A stretch of 64,000 nt of DNA from Polaribacter sp. Hel1_85 (GCF_000766795.1 NZ_JPDS01000002.1:1245001-1309000), one strand, 5' to 3'. Positions 15,898-26,301 are shown, counted from the stretch's first letter. Notes: generated from the letters alone by a model not told the origin. Made by a program: numbers and translations.

Positions 15898-17520
15898 TTA
15901 AAAAACTTTCTCTCCATTTAAATACGTTGAGATTGCTTTTGTTTTAGGGATTTTACTTCCTTTAACTTGCATAATATCTTGATTTAAAATCACGAAATCT
16001 GCAAATTTACCAACTTCTATTGATCCTTTTTCATTTTCTTCAAAATTAGAATAAGCTGCCCAAATTGTCATCCCTTTTAAGGTTTCCTCTCTTGTTAAAG
16101 CATTTTCCATTTGAAATCCATTTTCTGGATAATTATTGATGTCTTTTCTAATAGTTGCTGCATAAAAAGTTAAAAACGGATTTACTTGCTCAACTGGAAA
16201 ATCTGTACCTAAAGCAATTTTTCCATATGTATTTAATAATCTTTTATAAGCATAAGCTCCCTTTATTCTTTCATTACCAACTCTATCTTCTGCCCAATAC
16301 ATATCTGAAGTAGCATGAGTTGGTTGCACAGATGGAATAATATTATCAAATTTATCAAAATCATCCTCAGTAATTATTTGAGCATGTTCAATTCTCCAAC
16401 GTCTGTTTTTTGTATCTTTTAAAACATCTTTATATGTTTTAAGTAACCAAGTATTTGCAGAATCTCCAATAGCATGTGTATTCATTTGAAAATCTGAAGC
16501 AGCAATTTGTTTTGCAATTTCTTGATATCTTTCTGGACTATAAATTAAGGCTCCAAAATGATTTTCTCTATCAGAATATGATTTACGCATTGCAGCGCCT
16601 CTAGAACCTAAAGCACCATCTCCATAAACCTTAAAAGAACGCACATTTAATCTATCTGTTTTTAGTTTTCCTTTATTGATATAATAATCAATTTGTTCTT
16701 GTTTATCTCCAGAAACCATTGCATAAATACGCATTTTTAGTTTTCCTTCTTGTTGTAAGCTATCTATTAATTCAATTACATTTCTATCTAAACCAGCGTC
16801 ATCAACAGTGGTTAAACCATAAGAAAAAGATATTTTTTGTGCATCTAACAATCCTTGAATCACTTCTTTTTTAGAAGAATCAGGTGTTTTAATGTAATCC
16901 ATTGCAGCATCAATTAAAACACCCGTTAATTTTCCGTTTTTTTGATGAAATTCTCCTCCTGTAACACTTTTAGGAAAGTTAGTGCTAGAGAGTCCAGAAT
17001 ATTTTAAAGCAGCTTCATTCACTAATAAAGCATGTCCATCAACTCTTATAACAGCAACAGGAATTGTAGGAAATAATTGATCTAATTTCTCTTTGGTAGG
17101 AAACTCTTTTACTTTCCAATCATTTTGATCCCAACCACGACCTGTAATAAATGTTGCACCTTTTTCTTTCTGAAAATCTAGCAACTTTTGTAAAACTTCA
17201 TCATAACTTTTTGTGCCTCTTAAATTTACTTTTTGCTGCTGCATTCCTAATCCAAAGAAGTGGCAATGAGCATCAATTAAACCAGGAACAATTGTTTGGT
17301 TTTTAGCATCTATAACATTTGAAGAAGTATAGTTTTTCTGAATATCATCCTTAGAACCTACTGCAATAAACTTTCCGTCTTTAATGGCAAAAGCCTCTGC
17401 ATTATCAAAACTGTTATTTACAGTATAGGTGTTAGAATTGATAACAATAGTGTCTGCTTCTTGTTTTTTACAAAATGTAAATAAACTGATTGTTAAGAAA
17501 TATAAAAATATTTTTTTCAT
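15898..17520 (-). CDS. YtcJ-type amidohydrolase lipoprotein
   Basis: The 540-residue protein has a lipoprotein signal (LFTFCKK). The mature part is an amidohydrolase family 3 metal-dependent hydrolase: PGLIDAHCHFFG gives the N-terminal HxH metal site, HAIGD and IEHAQI give later His ligands, and LGTDFPVE gives the Asp. The C-terminal small beta domain (GKFADFVILNQD) is present. Such enzymes hydrolyse amide or imide bonds, with the substrate not predictable here. It lies downstream of the M28 peptidase with seven bases between them, so the two lipoproteins form an operon and may act on related peptide material outside the inner membrane. Confidence 0.9.
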   Translation of the reverse strand: MKKIFLYFLTISLFTFCKKQEADTIVINSNTYTVNNSFDNAEAFAIKDGKFIAVGSKDDIQKNYTSSNVIDAKNQTIVPGLIDAHCHFFGLGMQQQKVNLRGTKSYDEVLQKLLDFQKEKGATFITGRGWDQNDWKVKEFPTKEKLDQLFPTIPVAVIRVDGHALLVNEAALKYSGLSSTNFPKSVTGGEFHQKNGKLTGVLIDAAMDYIKTPDSSKKEVIQGLLDAQKISFSYGLTTVDDAGLDRNVIELIDSLQQEGKLKMRIYAMVSGDKQEQIDYYINKGKLKTDRLNVRSFKVYGDGALGSRGAAMRKSYSDRENHFGALIYSPERYQEIAKQIAASDFQMNTHAIGDSANTWLLKTYKDVLKDTKNRRWRIEHAQIITEDDFDKFDNIIPSVQPTHATSDMYWAEDRVGNERIKGAYAYKRLLNTYGKIALGTDFPVEQVNPFLTFYAATIRKDINNYPENGFQMENALTREETLKGMTIWAAYSNFEENEKGSIEVGKFADFVILNQDIMQVKGSKIPKTKAISTYLNGEKVF

Positions 17521-17527
17521 GATTTTA

Positions 17528-18961
17528 TTAAGGTTTTACAGGTGTGTTATTATATAAATATTTATCCATTAAGTAGATGATACTTGCCATTGAAGCACTC
17601 CCCATTTCTAACTCTCTTTTGTTTACTTTATCAAAAGTATCTGTACTTGTATGATGATAATCAAAATAACGTTGAGAATCTGGTCTGTAACCAACTAAAG
17701 TTACATTTTCTCCTTTTAATGGACCAATATCTGCACCAGAACCACCTTTGTCTAAATCGTGTAAACCATAAGGAGACAAAAGCTTTTTCCAGCTTTGTAA
17801 TAATTTTGTATTTACTGCATTTGCATCAATAGAAAAACCTCTTGGGGTATGACCTCCAGCATCAGATTCTAAACCTCCAATATGATTTTCTTTATTTAGT
17901 TTAGCTAATTCAGCATATTTTTTAGCACCTCTTGTTCCGTTTTCTTCATTCATAAAAAAGACAACTCTTAAAGTATTTTTTGGTTTGATTTTATTTTTTT
18001 TGAATAAATAAGCAACTTCTAAAGATTGTACAATACCTGTTCCGTCATCATGAGCACCTTCACCTAAATCCCATGAATCTAAATGACCACCAACAACCAT
18101 AATATTTTCTGGAGTTTCAGAACCTTTAATTTCTCCAATAACATTAAAAGAAGGAGCATCAGGAAGCGTTTTGCAACTTTGTTTAAAATAGAATTTTAAA
18201 TTCGGGTTTTGCTTTAAATCTTCACTCAAAATATTTGCAGCTCTAGAACTAATAGCTGCAGTTGGTGTGTATTGTTCTTTAGGTAAATCTCCATAACTCA
18301 TGCTTCCTGTATGGGGATAATCATCTATTCCATTTGTCATAGAACGAACAATAACTGCTTTTGCTCCAAATTCTCCACAAACCATTGCGCCAGCATAACG
18401 CTGACCAACACAACCACCATAAGCTTTAAATGTATTTATTAAAGTGTTATCGAAAGCGCCATTAAAAAATACAATTTTACCTCTCATTTTGTTTCCTAAA
18501 GATTTTGCTTCGTCTAGACTTTTAACTTCTATAACTTCTGCTGTAATTCCAGTTTTTGGAGTTGCAATTGAAAAGCCTAAAGCACAAATTGGTACATTTT
18601 TTTGCACTCCATTTGTTGTGTAATTCGCTATTTCTTTTTCCCCTCTTATCCAATGAGGTACCATAACTGGTTGCAACCAAACAGAATCTAAACCAACTTC
18701 TTTCATTAATTGTTCTCCCCAAATTACACTTTTAGCAGCTTGTGGTGATCCAGATAAACGACCTCCAATATTTTGAGTTAAATCTCTTAACCATTCATAA
18801 GATTTTCCTTGAGTAAGAGCACTATTGAATAAGGTTTTTATTTTCGTAGAATCTATTTTTTCTTCGGATGAGAAATTCGTTTTATCAACTGTTTTTTCTG
18901 TTTTGTTATTACAAGATACAAGTAGGATTGCAGATAAAAGTAGGAGAGATAGTTTTTTCAT
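17528..18961 (-). CDS. M28 family zinc aminopeptidase lipoprotein, carboxypeptidase Q-like
   Basis: The 477-residue protein has a lipoprotein signal (AILLVSCNNK). A protease-associated (PA) domain insert is suggested by residues ~145-235. The M28 zinc site is intact: GGHLDSWDLGEGAHDDGTG, the NEENGTRGA catalytic Glu pair, LESDAGG and the late DYHHTSTDT His. The arrangement matches plasma glutamate carboxypeptidase (CPQ)-like dipeptidases. It is probably a periplasmic or surface peptidase, first gene of a two-gene operon with the amidohydrolase. Confidence 0.9.
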   Translation of the reverse strand: MKKLSLLLLSAILLVSCNNKTEKTVDKTNFSSEEKIDSTKIKTLFNSALTQGKSYEWLRDLTQNIGGRLSGSPQAAKSVIWGEQLMKEVGLDSVWLQPVMVPHWIRGEKEIANYTTNGVQKNVPICALGFSIATPKTGITAEVIEVKSLDEAKSLGNKMRGKIVFFNGAFDNTLINTFKAYGGCVGQRYAGAMVCGEFGAKAVIVRSMTNGIDDYPHTGSMSYGDLPKEQYTPTAAISSRAANILSEDLKQNPNLKFYFKQSCKTLPDAPSFNVIGEIKGSETPENIMVVGGHLDSWDLGEGAHDDGTGIVQSLEVAYLFKKNKIKPKNTLRVVFFMNEENGTRGAKKYAELAKLNKENHIGGLESDAGGHTPRGFSIDANAVNTKLLQSWKKLLSPYGLHDLDKGGSGADIGPLKGENVTLVGYRPDSQRYFDYHHTSTDTFDKVNKRELEMGSASMASIIYLMDKYLYNNTPVKP

Positions 18962-19010
18962 AATGAGTAGATTATTTGATTTGATAAATCTACAAAAATG
19001 AAATGAGAAA

Positions 19011-19824
19011 TTATTTTATTTGAAAATGAATATGATCATCATGTCTAACAGCTCCACAACCATGAAATCTTATCCTAGAATTATTGAGTTTTAATCTAGA
19101 TTTAAGATGAGGTTCTATAAAAAGTTTACTTACTTTATTGTTTTCTAATATTTTACGAATGAGTTTTTTTGTTGGTTTTTCTGATAGATTTAAGCTTTTA
19201 TTGAAGCTTACCAAAAGTAAAATATTTGGTAAAATCATATTGCCAAAAACCTCTTTTCTTACAAAGGATGGTTTGATTGATTTCATTTTTACTAGGTTCT
19301 ACAAAGATTCCATAACCACTATTTGAAGGTTTTGAATTTGTGATTTTTCCTTTTTCATCTTGATAAATAAAAGAAATGTCATTTTTTTTTCCATCATAAT
19401 GACTTAAATGTGGGAGTAATGGAAATCCATCAAGAAAAGGAAAATTGGCATCTAAATAAATAACTTTTATATGAGGGAATTCTTTGTTTATTTTCAATGA
19501 AACATCTGTTAATACAGAGTGCATTTTTTTGGTAACATAGTTTCTGTTAAAGAGCTTCTGTATAAAATTATGAGCTTCTAATTTATTATTATCTTCAATT
19601 TTAACACGATCAAAAATTGGAGCAATTTTTGGTACAATTAAAAATGTTGAAACTAAATATATAATTATAAAAAAGAGCGTTCTTTTAAGTTGATAGTTTG
19701 ATTTTTTATTAGAAATGAGAAGCAATGAAATTAAATATAAGATTCCGCCAATTTGAGTTATAAAAGTTAGAAAAACTGAAATTAGTAAGTGGATAATTAT
19801 CCTAAGAAAAGATTTAATTTTCAT
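19011..19824 (-). pseudogene. Membrane-anchored LAS-type (M15/M74-like) peptidase, frameshifted
   Basis: The upstream part (19198-19824, 208 residues) has two or three N-terminal membrane segments and a periplasmic domain with LPHLSHYDGKKNDISF, similar to the first zinc motif of LAS peptidases such as MepA. It ends TKYFTFGKLQ. The overlapping part (19011-19286) continues in another frame with FNKSLNLSEKPTKKLI and ends RFHGCGAVRHDDHIHFQIK, which resembles the final HxH zinc motif. Removing one base near 19200-19205 joins them and brings both zinc motifs together. It would be a peptidoglycan endopeptidase. The family assignment rests on two short motifs. Confidence 0.6.
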
Positions 19825-20530
19825 TCAACATTTTTTCAGCCACAGAAAATACGCCTCTAAGTTTTCTAGAATTAACTTTCGACATTGAGTTTATTTCAGA
19901 AATAATTTCTGCTAAAATTTCTTTTGAATCTTCAATTTTATTTCTTCTAATTAAAAACCTTGCAAGCTCAAGTCTTTCATTATAATGAGAATATCTAATA
20001 TCTATTTTTCTTAATTGAATTTCAGCTTTCTCAAATTCGTTTTTTTGTTCTAAAGCTAAACCATAAAAATAAACAGTTTCTTTAAAGTCTTTTTCTAAGT
20101 TTATCTTTTTTGAGCATTCAATAACCTTATCAAAATTTTGAGTTTCAAAATAACAACGCACTAATTTGTTTAATGTATGTGGATCATTTTTAAAATTACT
20201 TTCTAACGCTTTTTCATAATGTAAAATGGCATTATTATAATCTCTTATTTCAGAATAAGCATCGGCTAAATTAATTCTATTTTGAAATGTGTTAGAAAAA
20301 TTTAATTCTTTTTCAAGGTCTTTAACCTTTTTGGTAGGGTTGATTATGGTCGTAATTTCTTCAATACTATTTGTAACATCTCTTTTGTTAATAACTTGAG
20401 TTAAAAGGTAAATAATACATCCGATTAAAGGAATAAAAAAAATGATGAAATACCAATAAATATCATTCTTATTTTTATAAGCATGATACACACAGTATAC
20501 TTGTAGAGCAATAATGAGGTAATAATACAT
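19814..20530 (-). CDS. TPR protein with N-terminal membrane hairpin
   Basis: The 238-residue protein has two membrane helices at the N-terminus (residues ~3-17 and ~25-44, WYFIIFFIPLIGCIIYLLTQ, a PLDc_N-like start), then at least three TPR-type helical repeats (DAYSEIRDYNNAILHYEKAL, FYGLALEQKNEFEKAEIQLR). TPRs mediate protein-protein contacts, here probably on the cytoplasmic side. The gene end overlaps the start of the broken peptidase by 11 bases, so the pair was translated together. Confidence 0.8.
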   Translation of the reverse strand: MYYYLIIALQVYCVYHAYKNKNDIYWYFIIFFIPLIGCIIYLLTQVINKRDVTNSIEEITTIINPTKKVKDLEKELNFSNTFQNRINLADAYSEIRDYNNAILHYEKALESNFKNDPHTLNKLVRCYFETQNFDKVIECSKKINLEKDFKETVYFYGLALEQKNEFEKAEIQLRKIDIRYSHYNERLELARFLIRRNKIEDSKEILAEIISEINSMSKVNSRKLRGVFSVAEKMLNEN

Positions 20531-20596
20531 GAAGTAAATATAATAAAAGGAAAGTTTGATTTTATTATTTTTTACACTTTTAGAAAAAAAAATAAT

Positions 20597-22360
20597 TTAA
20601 AAATCAAACTTATAAGTAATGCCACCTAAAACTTGAAATCCTTGTGTGTTAAAGTTTGCAAAACGTTGGTAATCTGTATTTAGAATGTTGTTTAGTTTTA
20701 GAAATGCTGAGAATTTATCATTAAAATGATAACCTCCATTTAAATTAACATCAACAAAAGAATTTAGGGTTTTAATTCCTTTAAAACTAGTTGGAAATTG
20801 TCCGTTATAAATAGCATCTTTTCTTTCGTTTACATAAAAAATATTTGCAGTAGCAAACCATTTGTTTTTTTTATATTTTGAAGAAAAAGAAGCTTCAATG
20901 GTAGGTAAGTTCCAATTTTCTAAAGCATTTTCTAAAGTGTACATATTATATGTTCCTTGAATTCCAAGAGATAAATTCTTAGAAAAATCATATTCTATTT
21001 CCGTAAACAAAGAAGTGGTTTTAACATCATCATAATAGACATTAAAAGAATTTCCATATTCATATCCTTTTAAAGTATGACCATTTACAATATTATTTGT
21101 TCCATCAGATTTTGATGCATTTCTTAAGAATAAAGGTTTGTCTTCTTCTGTAATAGAGCTAGCTTTAATATTAAAGCTTATATTACTATTCACTTTTCCA
21201 TTAAAACCAATAAATAAATTAGATTTTTCGAAAGTTTGAGTTATAAAAAGGGTTGGAGAAACATATGGATTTTCTTCTGTAAAACTTTTATATGTATTTG
21301 TATTTAAATCACCAGAAATACCAGCATAAATATTTAGATACTGTTTTATTATTGGTCCTTGAGCAAACAAATCTGGAATGATAAAAATGTTTGTAGCATT
21401 GTTTTCTGAATCTAAGGATGCAATTGTTTTTAAACCTGTTTTAAAATTGAAGTTTTTAAAACTCATTTTATAATAAGGATTCAAATTTATTGTAGTGGTA
21501 GAATACTTAATTGGGTTAAAATCCTTATAACTGTTTTTAAATTCTCCTTTTAAGAATTCTACACTATTTTTTATAGTTATTGCATTTAATTCTTGACTTA
21601 AGAAACTTAAGGGGATGTCTAGTTTAACATCAAATTCTGCTAAAATTTCAGAACTGTTAAAACGATCTGTAAAGTAGGATGTTTTAATCTTTCCATAATC
21701 AATGTAAGAGTCAACAAAATTAAATTCTCCATTTAATTCAAAATAATTATACACTTGTTCTTCATTAATAAAATTGGTTGTAGGTTCTGTGAAAATGATA
21801 TCTGGTAAACCATACCAATTATATAAATTTCTTTCAGAATTTAAGCTTACTTTCCAGTCGAAATATCGATCTTGTTGTTTGTAAAATGCACCAATATTGA
21901 AATTTGAAAAATTACTATTAAGTACAGAACTTCTAATATTATCTTGAGATGCTAAATACTTTGCATTAAAGCCAAATTCATTTTTAAAACGTGCACTGTG
22001 ATGTAAATAAGTTTCAAAATATGGAGTTTTGTAATTTCCAAATCCAGCGGCTAAATAGTTTTTATAAATACGTTCTTTAACACCAACATCAATGCCTTTT
22101 ACAACTCCACTTTTAGGTATAAAAGTTGATGCAACTGGTGCCGAAAAAATAGAATATTCTAATTTTTTCTTTTCATTCTTTTGGAGCAGTTTTATTTTTG
22201 GGTTCTTTTTAATTTTTTTAGCATCAGCAATTTTGGGGTTGTATTTGGTAATAATATTTACAACTTCTGTTTTTACAGTGTCTTTAGCTTGTTCCTTTTT
22301 TTGAGCATTTAAACTTAAAAAAACAAAGCATATTAAAAATAATGTGAAACCTTTTTTCAT
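20597..22360 (-). CDS. TonB-dependent-receptor-like outer-membrane beta-barrel protein
   Basis: The 587-residue protein has a signal peptide (FVFLSLNAQ), a short Lys-rich N-terminal region (VVNIITKYNPKIADAKKIKK), then alternating amphipathic strands to a C-terminal barrel strand ending in Phe (GGITYKFDF). The TLNSFVDVNLNGGYHF and LNNILNTDYQRF segments are like the last strands of TonB-dependent receptors. No full plug domain is evident, and it is shorter than typical receptors. It is coupled to the 1024-residue TPR protein upstream by a one-base TAATG overlap. This pairing suggests a shared envelope complex of unknown role. Confidence 0.75.
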   Translation of the reverse strand: MKKGFTLFLICFVFLSLNAQKKEQAKDTVKTEVVNIITKYNPKIADAKKIKKNPKIKLLQKNEKKKLEYSIFSAPVASTFIPKSGVVKGIDVGVKERIYKNYLAAGFGNYKTPYFETYLHHSARFKNEFGFNAKYLASQDNIRSSVLNSNFSNFNIGAFYKQQDRYFDWKVSLNSERNLYNWYGLPDIIFTEPTTNFINEEQVYNYFELNGEFNFVDSYIDYGKIKTSYFTDRFNSSEILAEFDVKLDIPLSFLSQELNAITIKNSVEFLKGEFKNSYKDFNPIKYSTTTINLNPYYKMSFKNFNFKTGLKTIASLDSENNATNIFIIPDLFAQGPIIKQYLNIYAGISGDLNTNTYKSFTEENPYVSPTLFITQTFEKSNLFIGFNGKVNSNISFNIKASSITEEDKPLFLRNASKSDGTNNIVNGHTLKGYEYGNSFNVYYDDVKTTSLFTEIEYDFSKNLSLGIQGTYNMYTLENALENWNLPTIEASFSSKYKKNKWFATANIFYVNERKDAIYNGQFPTSFKGIKTLNSFVDVNLNGGYHFNDKFSAFLKLNNILNTDYQRFANFNTQGFQVLGGITYKFDF

Positions 22361-25300
22361 TAATTTTTATTCTTTTTAGAGTCTTTTTCATCTGTATCTT
22401 CTTCATTTAAAGGAGTTACAGAATTATTAGTTTTGGCTTCGTTTTCTTTAATTGTTTTTAATTCTTTTTCTGCTTCTTCAACTATATCTTTAAATTGTTT
22501 AAAGTTTTTAATAATATTTTCTAAAACAAAAGTAGCTTGATAAGCATCTTTTAAACCATAATAATTTTTACCCATTATTACATAGCTTTTTACTGCCCAA
22601 TACTTATAAGATGAATAGTTTGCTATTAAATTCTGAATAATTTTATTAGAATCGGTAAATTCATTTTGTTGATTTTTAAAGAATGCATTGTAATAAAGTG
22701 CTTCTGCTTTTAACTCGCCAGATGCATTTCTTTCTACTTCTGTGTAATATTCTTCTGCAGTATAAAAGTCATCGTTTTTTAAAGAAGCACGTGCAATAAT
22801 AATTTTTGCATCGTTCTCTAATTTATTCTCTAACTTATCTCTTAAAAGTATTTTTTTAGCATATTCTAAAGCAAAATCAAAAGCTTCTGTTTCATAATAG
22901 CCTTTCATTAAATTACTTTGTGCAAATAAAATATTTTCTGTGGCATAAGATTCTTGTTCTAATCTATCTAAAAGAGGTAGCGCATTGTTAAACTCATCTT
23001 TTTCTAAAAATATTTGTGCTAATTTGGCAAGAGAATCTTCACTATATTCATTTTGTTCTTCCTCTAAAATAACTTCATAATACGTAATTGCTCTATCAAA
23101 CTCTTTTACTTTAAATAAGATATCTGCTAGATAATAATTTGCTTTTAGTTTGTGTATTCCATTAGGGAAAGATTGTGTGTATTTTAAAAGGGTATCTATA
23201 ATATCATCACCGTTTTTAGATTCAAAATATTTTTTCTCAGCAACAGCAAAAGAAGTATTATCGAGATCAGAATTTGTAACATTAATAAATTTTAAGGTAG
23301 CTATCCAACTTATATAATCATCTAAATTACCACTATCTATATAAATGTTTCTTGCATTAGCAACAGCTTCAAAAGCATCTGGTGAATTAGGAAATTGACT
23401 TGTTGTTTTTTTGAATTTTTCTAAAGCTTTTTCATTTTGATTATCATTATAATATAATAAACCTTGACGCACTAACGCTTTAGGTAAAAAAATGCTATTA
23501 GGATGTTTTTTTATTAATCGATTATAGGCTTGATGCGCTTTTTCATTATTTTTTATTAAAGTATACGTATTAGCTAATTGAAATAAGGCATCATCTTTTA
23601 AGTCTGAAATTTGATAATCATTTACAACCTTAGTAAGTGCTTCTATTTTTGATTTATTATCTTCAGTAAAACCAAAACTCATTCCTATTTGATATTGAGC
23701 ATAATCTGCATCAGAACCAAAATTTTGGAGCACTTGTTTATAAGAATTAATAGCTTTCTTATAGTTTCTTGTTGCAAAGTAACTATCTCCTAAACGTATA
23801 AAAGCATCGTCTTTTATTTGTGATTCTATAATATCTTTTTTTAGAAATTTCACAAAATACTCAGTAGCTTTTTCGTATTCTTTTAATTGAAAATAACTGT
23901 AGCCAATATTGTAATCTATAAGCGAATATTCTTCATCATTTTTAGATTTTAAAAATTTATTTAAATCCATAAATTTTGTTAAAGCTTCTCTATAATTAGC
24001 TAATCTATAAAATGCTTCTGCTTCCCAATATTGTGCTTTCTGTTGAATTTCTGAGTTCTCAGATTTCTTACTAATCTTAAAAAAAGGAAGTGCTTCTTTT
24101 AATTTATCATTATTAAATAATTGAATACCTCTGTATAAAGAGATTTCAGAAATTAAAGAACTATTTTTATTAGATTTTTTCTTAGTTAAAAAAGTTAAGG
24201 CACCAGTGTAATCTTGTTGATGAAGAAAGGAAGAAATAACCAAGTCATTAATTTCTTCGTAAGCTTTTGATTTTGGATACGCTTTTAAATAATCTTGTAA
24301 AACTTCTGCAACACTTTTAAAAGGGTTACCAGCTTCATAACTTAATTTAGCATAATTTAAAGCAGCATCTTGTTTTATGCTTTTATTGAACTCCATTTCA
24401 GAAGCAGTTTTAAATGCATTTAAAGCTTCTGATTTTTTATCTAATTTAAGGTAGCATTCACCTAAATTATAATAAGCATTTTGTGCAACATAATTTTTTT
24501 GGTCAATAATTTTATTAAAATTACTAATAGCATTTTCAAAATCATTTTGTTGGTAATAGGCAAAACCTAATTGATAATAATCAGTATTATTCCACTTTCC
24601 TTTTTTACCAGTATAGGCTTTTAAATAAGGAATTGCTTCACTGTATTTTTTTAGATTAAAATAACTTTCGCCAATTATTTTAGAAATTTCAGATCTTTCT
24701 TTTCTTTTTACTGTTTTAATAAGTTCTTCACCAACAACTACACAGCGTTCAAATTTACCCGCTTGAAAACTAATATCTAATAAATAATAAGAGATTTCTA
24801 TTCGATAAGTGTCATTATCTGCAATTTCTTTTAAAGTAGATTCAGCAATTCCATAATCTTCTAACTTGTATGCAATGTATCCATAATAATATCTAGAATC
24901 ATTTCCATATTTAGGATCATTTATTAATGGAAGAAATTGTTTTTTAGCTAAAGTTAAGTTTTTGGTTACTAAATAAGAATATCCCATTTTAAAATTGAGT
25001 TCTTTTCTATCTTCTTTAGAAAGAATGTCAACATTTACTTTTTGATACCATTTTAGTGCATAAGCAGCTTTTTTATTAGCAAAATAATAGTTTGCAACGT
25101 TTATAAAAGCTTTGTTTTTTTTGTTACTGTTTGGATTTTCTTCAATAAATGCTAAAACTTTTTTATCCGCTTCAGGTTGGTTTAATTTTACAGCACAAAT
25201 TGCGTCATAATATGCAGCATCAGATTTTAAGTTAGAACTGGTTATTGCTGTTTCATCTATCTTTATAAATATTTTTTGAGCTGCAGCATATGCTTTGTTA

Positions 25301-25434
25301 TTAAACAACTTTGTAGCATCATTGTATTTTGTTAAAATACTAGCATCTATTATCGTTTGTTGACTATAGCCAATAAATGATATTAGAAAAATGAAATAAG
25401 TAAAAAAACGTTTTCTTAAAAAAACAAATCTCAT
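22360..25434 (-). CDS. Large secreted TPR-repeat protein
   Basis: The 1024-residue protein starts with a signal peptide (FLISFIGYSQQ) and is made almost wholly of TPR units, for example NAYYNLGECYLKLDKKSEAL, DAFIRLGDSYFATRNYKKAI and YYLADILFKVKEFDRAI. The C-terminus is a charged tail (EEDTDEKDSKKNKN). The location is periplasmic, probably peptidoglycan- or membrane-associated. TPR solenoids of this size serve as scaffolds, and the coupled beta-barrel gene downstream is the likely partner. It is divergently transcribed from the FtsE-like gene. The exact function is not known. Confidence 0.85.
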   Translation of the reverse strand: MRFVFLRKRFFTYFIFLISFIGYSQQTIIDASILTKYNDATKLFNNKAYAAAQKIFIKIDETAITSSNLKSDAAYYDAICAVKLNQPEADKKVLAFIEENPNSNKKNKAFINVANYYFANKKAAYALKWYQKVNVDILSKEDRKELNFKMGYSYLVTKNLTLAKKQFLPLINDPKYGNDSRYYYGYIAYKLEDYGIAESTLKEIADNDTYRIEISYYLLDISFQAGKFERCVVVGEELIKTVKRKERSEISKIIGESYFNLKKYSEAIPYLKAYTGKKGKWNNTDYYQLGFAYYQQNDFENAISNFNKIIDQKNYVAQNAYYNLGECYLKLDKKSEALNAFKTASEMEFNKSIKQDAALNYAKLSYEAGNPFKSVAEVLQDYLKAYPKSKAYEEINDLVISSFLHQQDYTGALTFLTKKKSNKNSSLISEISLYRGIQLFNNDKLKEALPFFKISKKSENSEIQQKAQYWEAEAFYRLANYREALTKFMDLNKFLKSKNDEEYSLIDYNIGYSYFQLKEYEKATEYFVKFLKKDIIESQIKDDAFIRLGDSYFATRNYKKAINSYKQVLQNFGSDADYAQYQIGMSFGFTEDNKSKIEALTKVVNDYQISDLKDDALFQLANTYTLIKNNEKAHQAYNRLIKKHPNSIFLPKALVRQGLLYYNDNQNEKALEKFKKTTSQFPNSPDAFEAVANARNIYIDSGNLDDYISWIATLKFINVTNSDLDNTSFAVAEKKYFESKNGDDIIDTLLKYTQSFPNGIHKLKANYYLADILFKVKEFDRAITYYEVILEEEQNEYSEDSLAKLAQIFLEKDEFNNALPLLDRLEQESYATENILFAQSNLMKGYYETEAFDFALEYAKKILLRDKLENKLENDAKIIIARASLKNDDFYTAEEYYTEVERNASGELKAEALYYNAFFKNQQNEFTDSNKIIQNLIANYSSYKYWAVKSYVIMGKNYYGLKDAYQATFVLENIIKNFKQFKDIVEEAEKELKTIKENEAKTNNSVTPLNEEDTDEKDSKKNKN

Positions 25435-25571
25435 AAAATTATTTTTGATACTTAAAATGGATAACGAACATTTTTTAATTTTGTTTGATTGAAGAATAAA
25501 AAATGTAGAAGCATTTTAAATCAAAAGTAAGAATTGTTTAGAATTCATAGTATAAAATCGTTAGAAACTTT

Positions 25572-25579
25572 TAAGTTTG
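25572..25579 (+). promoter_or_regulatory. -7 promoter element of the FtsE-like gene
   Basis: TAAGTTTG fits TAnnTTTG and predicts a transcript start near 25585. This supports ATG 25597 as the start codon rather than the in-frame ATG at 25534, which would lie upstream of the transcript. Confidence 0.45.
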
Positions 25580-25596
25580 TAGAAACAAGTTATTTT

Positions 25597-26283
25597 ATGG
25601 AAAAACCAGTTTTATATTTAGAAAACGCTGATATCTATCAGAGAGATAATTTGGTATTGTCTAAAGTTAATTTAACCATACAAAAAGGAGAGTTTTATTA
25701 TTTAATTGGTAAAACAGGAAGTGGAAAAAGTAGCTTAATGAAAACTCTTTATGGAGATTTAAAGCTTCAAAGAGGTATTGGAAATATTGTTGATTTTGAT
25801 TTAAAACAAATAAAGGAAAAAGAAATTCCGTTTTTAAGACGAAAAATAGGAATTGTTTTTCAAGATTTTAAATTGTTAAATGATAGAACTGTTTTTGGAA
25901 ATTTAGAATTTGTTTTAAAAGCTACAGGTTGGAAAGATAAAGAAAAGATAAAAGAAAAAATTAACGAGGTTTTAGATAAGGTTGGTATGAAAGCCCAATA
26001 TTACAAGAAAACTTTTGAGCTTTCTGGAGGAGAACAACAGAGAATTGCAATTGCAAGAGCCTTATTAAATGATCCAGAATTAATTTTAGCTGATGAGCCA
26101 ACAGGGAACTTAGATCCAAAAACATCATTAGAAGTCATGGAACTTTTAAATGATATTCATAAAAGTGGAAAAACTATTTTAATGGCTACGCACGATTATC
26201 AATTAATTGTGAAGTTTAAACAGAAAACATTAAAATGTGAAGGAGGAGATTTGTTTGAAGTTACTCAGAAAACTACTGTTTAG
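25597..26283 (+). CDS. ftsE: FtsE-like ABC transporter ATP-binding protein
   Basis: The 228-residue ATPase has Walker A GKTGSGKSSL, a Q-loop (VFQDFKLL), the signature LSGGEQQRIAIARALL, Walker B LILADEPTGNLD and the H-loop ATHDYQ. Length and the FQDFKLL..RTVFGNLEF segment match FtsE of the FtsEX cell-division complex, which regulates periplasmic murein hydrolases. FtsX is not in this window, which is common in flavobacteria. The start is ATG 25597 (MEKPVLYLEN). A longer frame from 25534 lacks family similarity. Glycosyltransferases follow 18 bases downstream. Confidence 0.8.
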   Translation: MEKPVLYLENADIYQRDNLVLSKVNLTIQKGEFYYLIGKTGSGKSSLMKTLYGDLKLQRGIGNIVDFDLKQIKEKEIPFLRRKIGIVFQDFKLLNDRTVFGNLEFVLKATGWKDKEKIKEKINEVLDKVGMKAQYYKKTFELSGGEQQRIAIARALLNDPELILADEPTGNLDPKTSLEVMELLNDIHKSGKTILMATHDYQLIVKFKQKTLKCEGGDLFEVTQKTTV

Positions 26284-26301
26284 TTTATAATCTTAAAAAA
26301 A

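Noticed and set aside
19138..19326. Plus-strand ORF opposite the broken peptidase
   Set aside because: It is a shadow of the minus-strand coding frames and has no recognisable features.
25534..25596. N-terminal extension of the FtsE-like protein
   Set aside because: The extra 21 residues lie upstream of a TAAGTTTG promoter element and have no family similarity. ATG 25597 fits FtsE.
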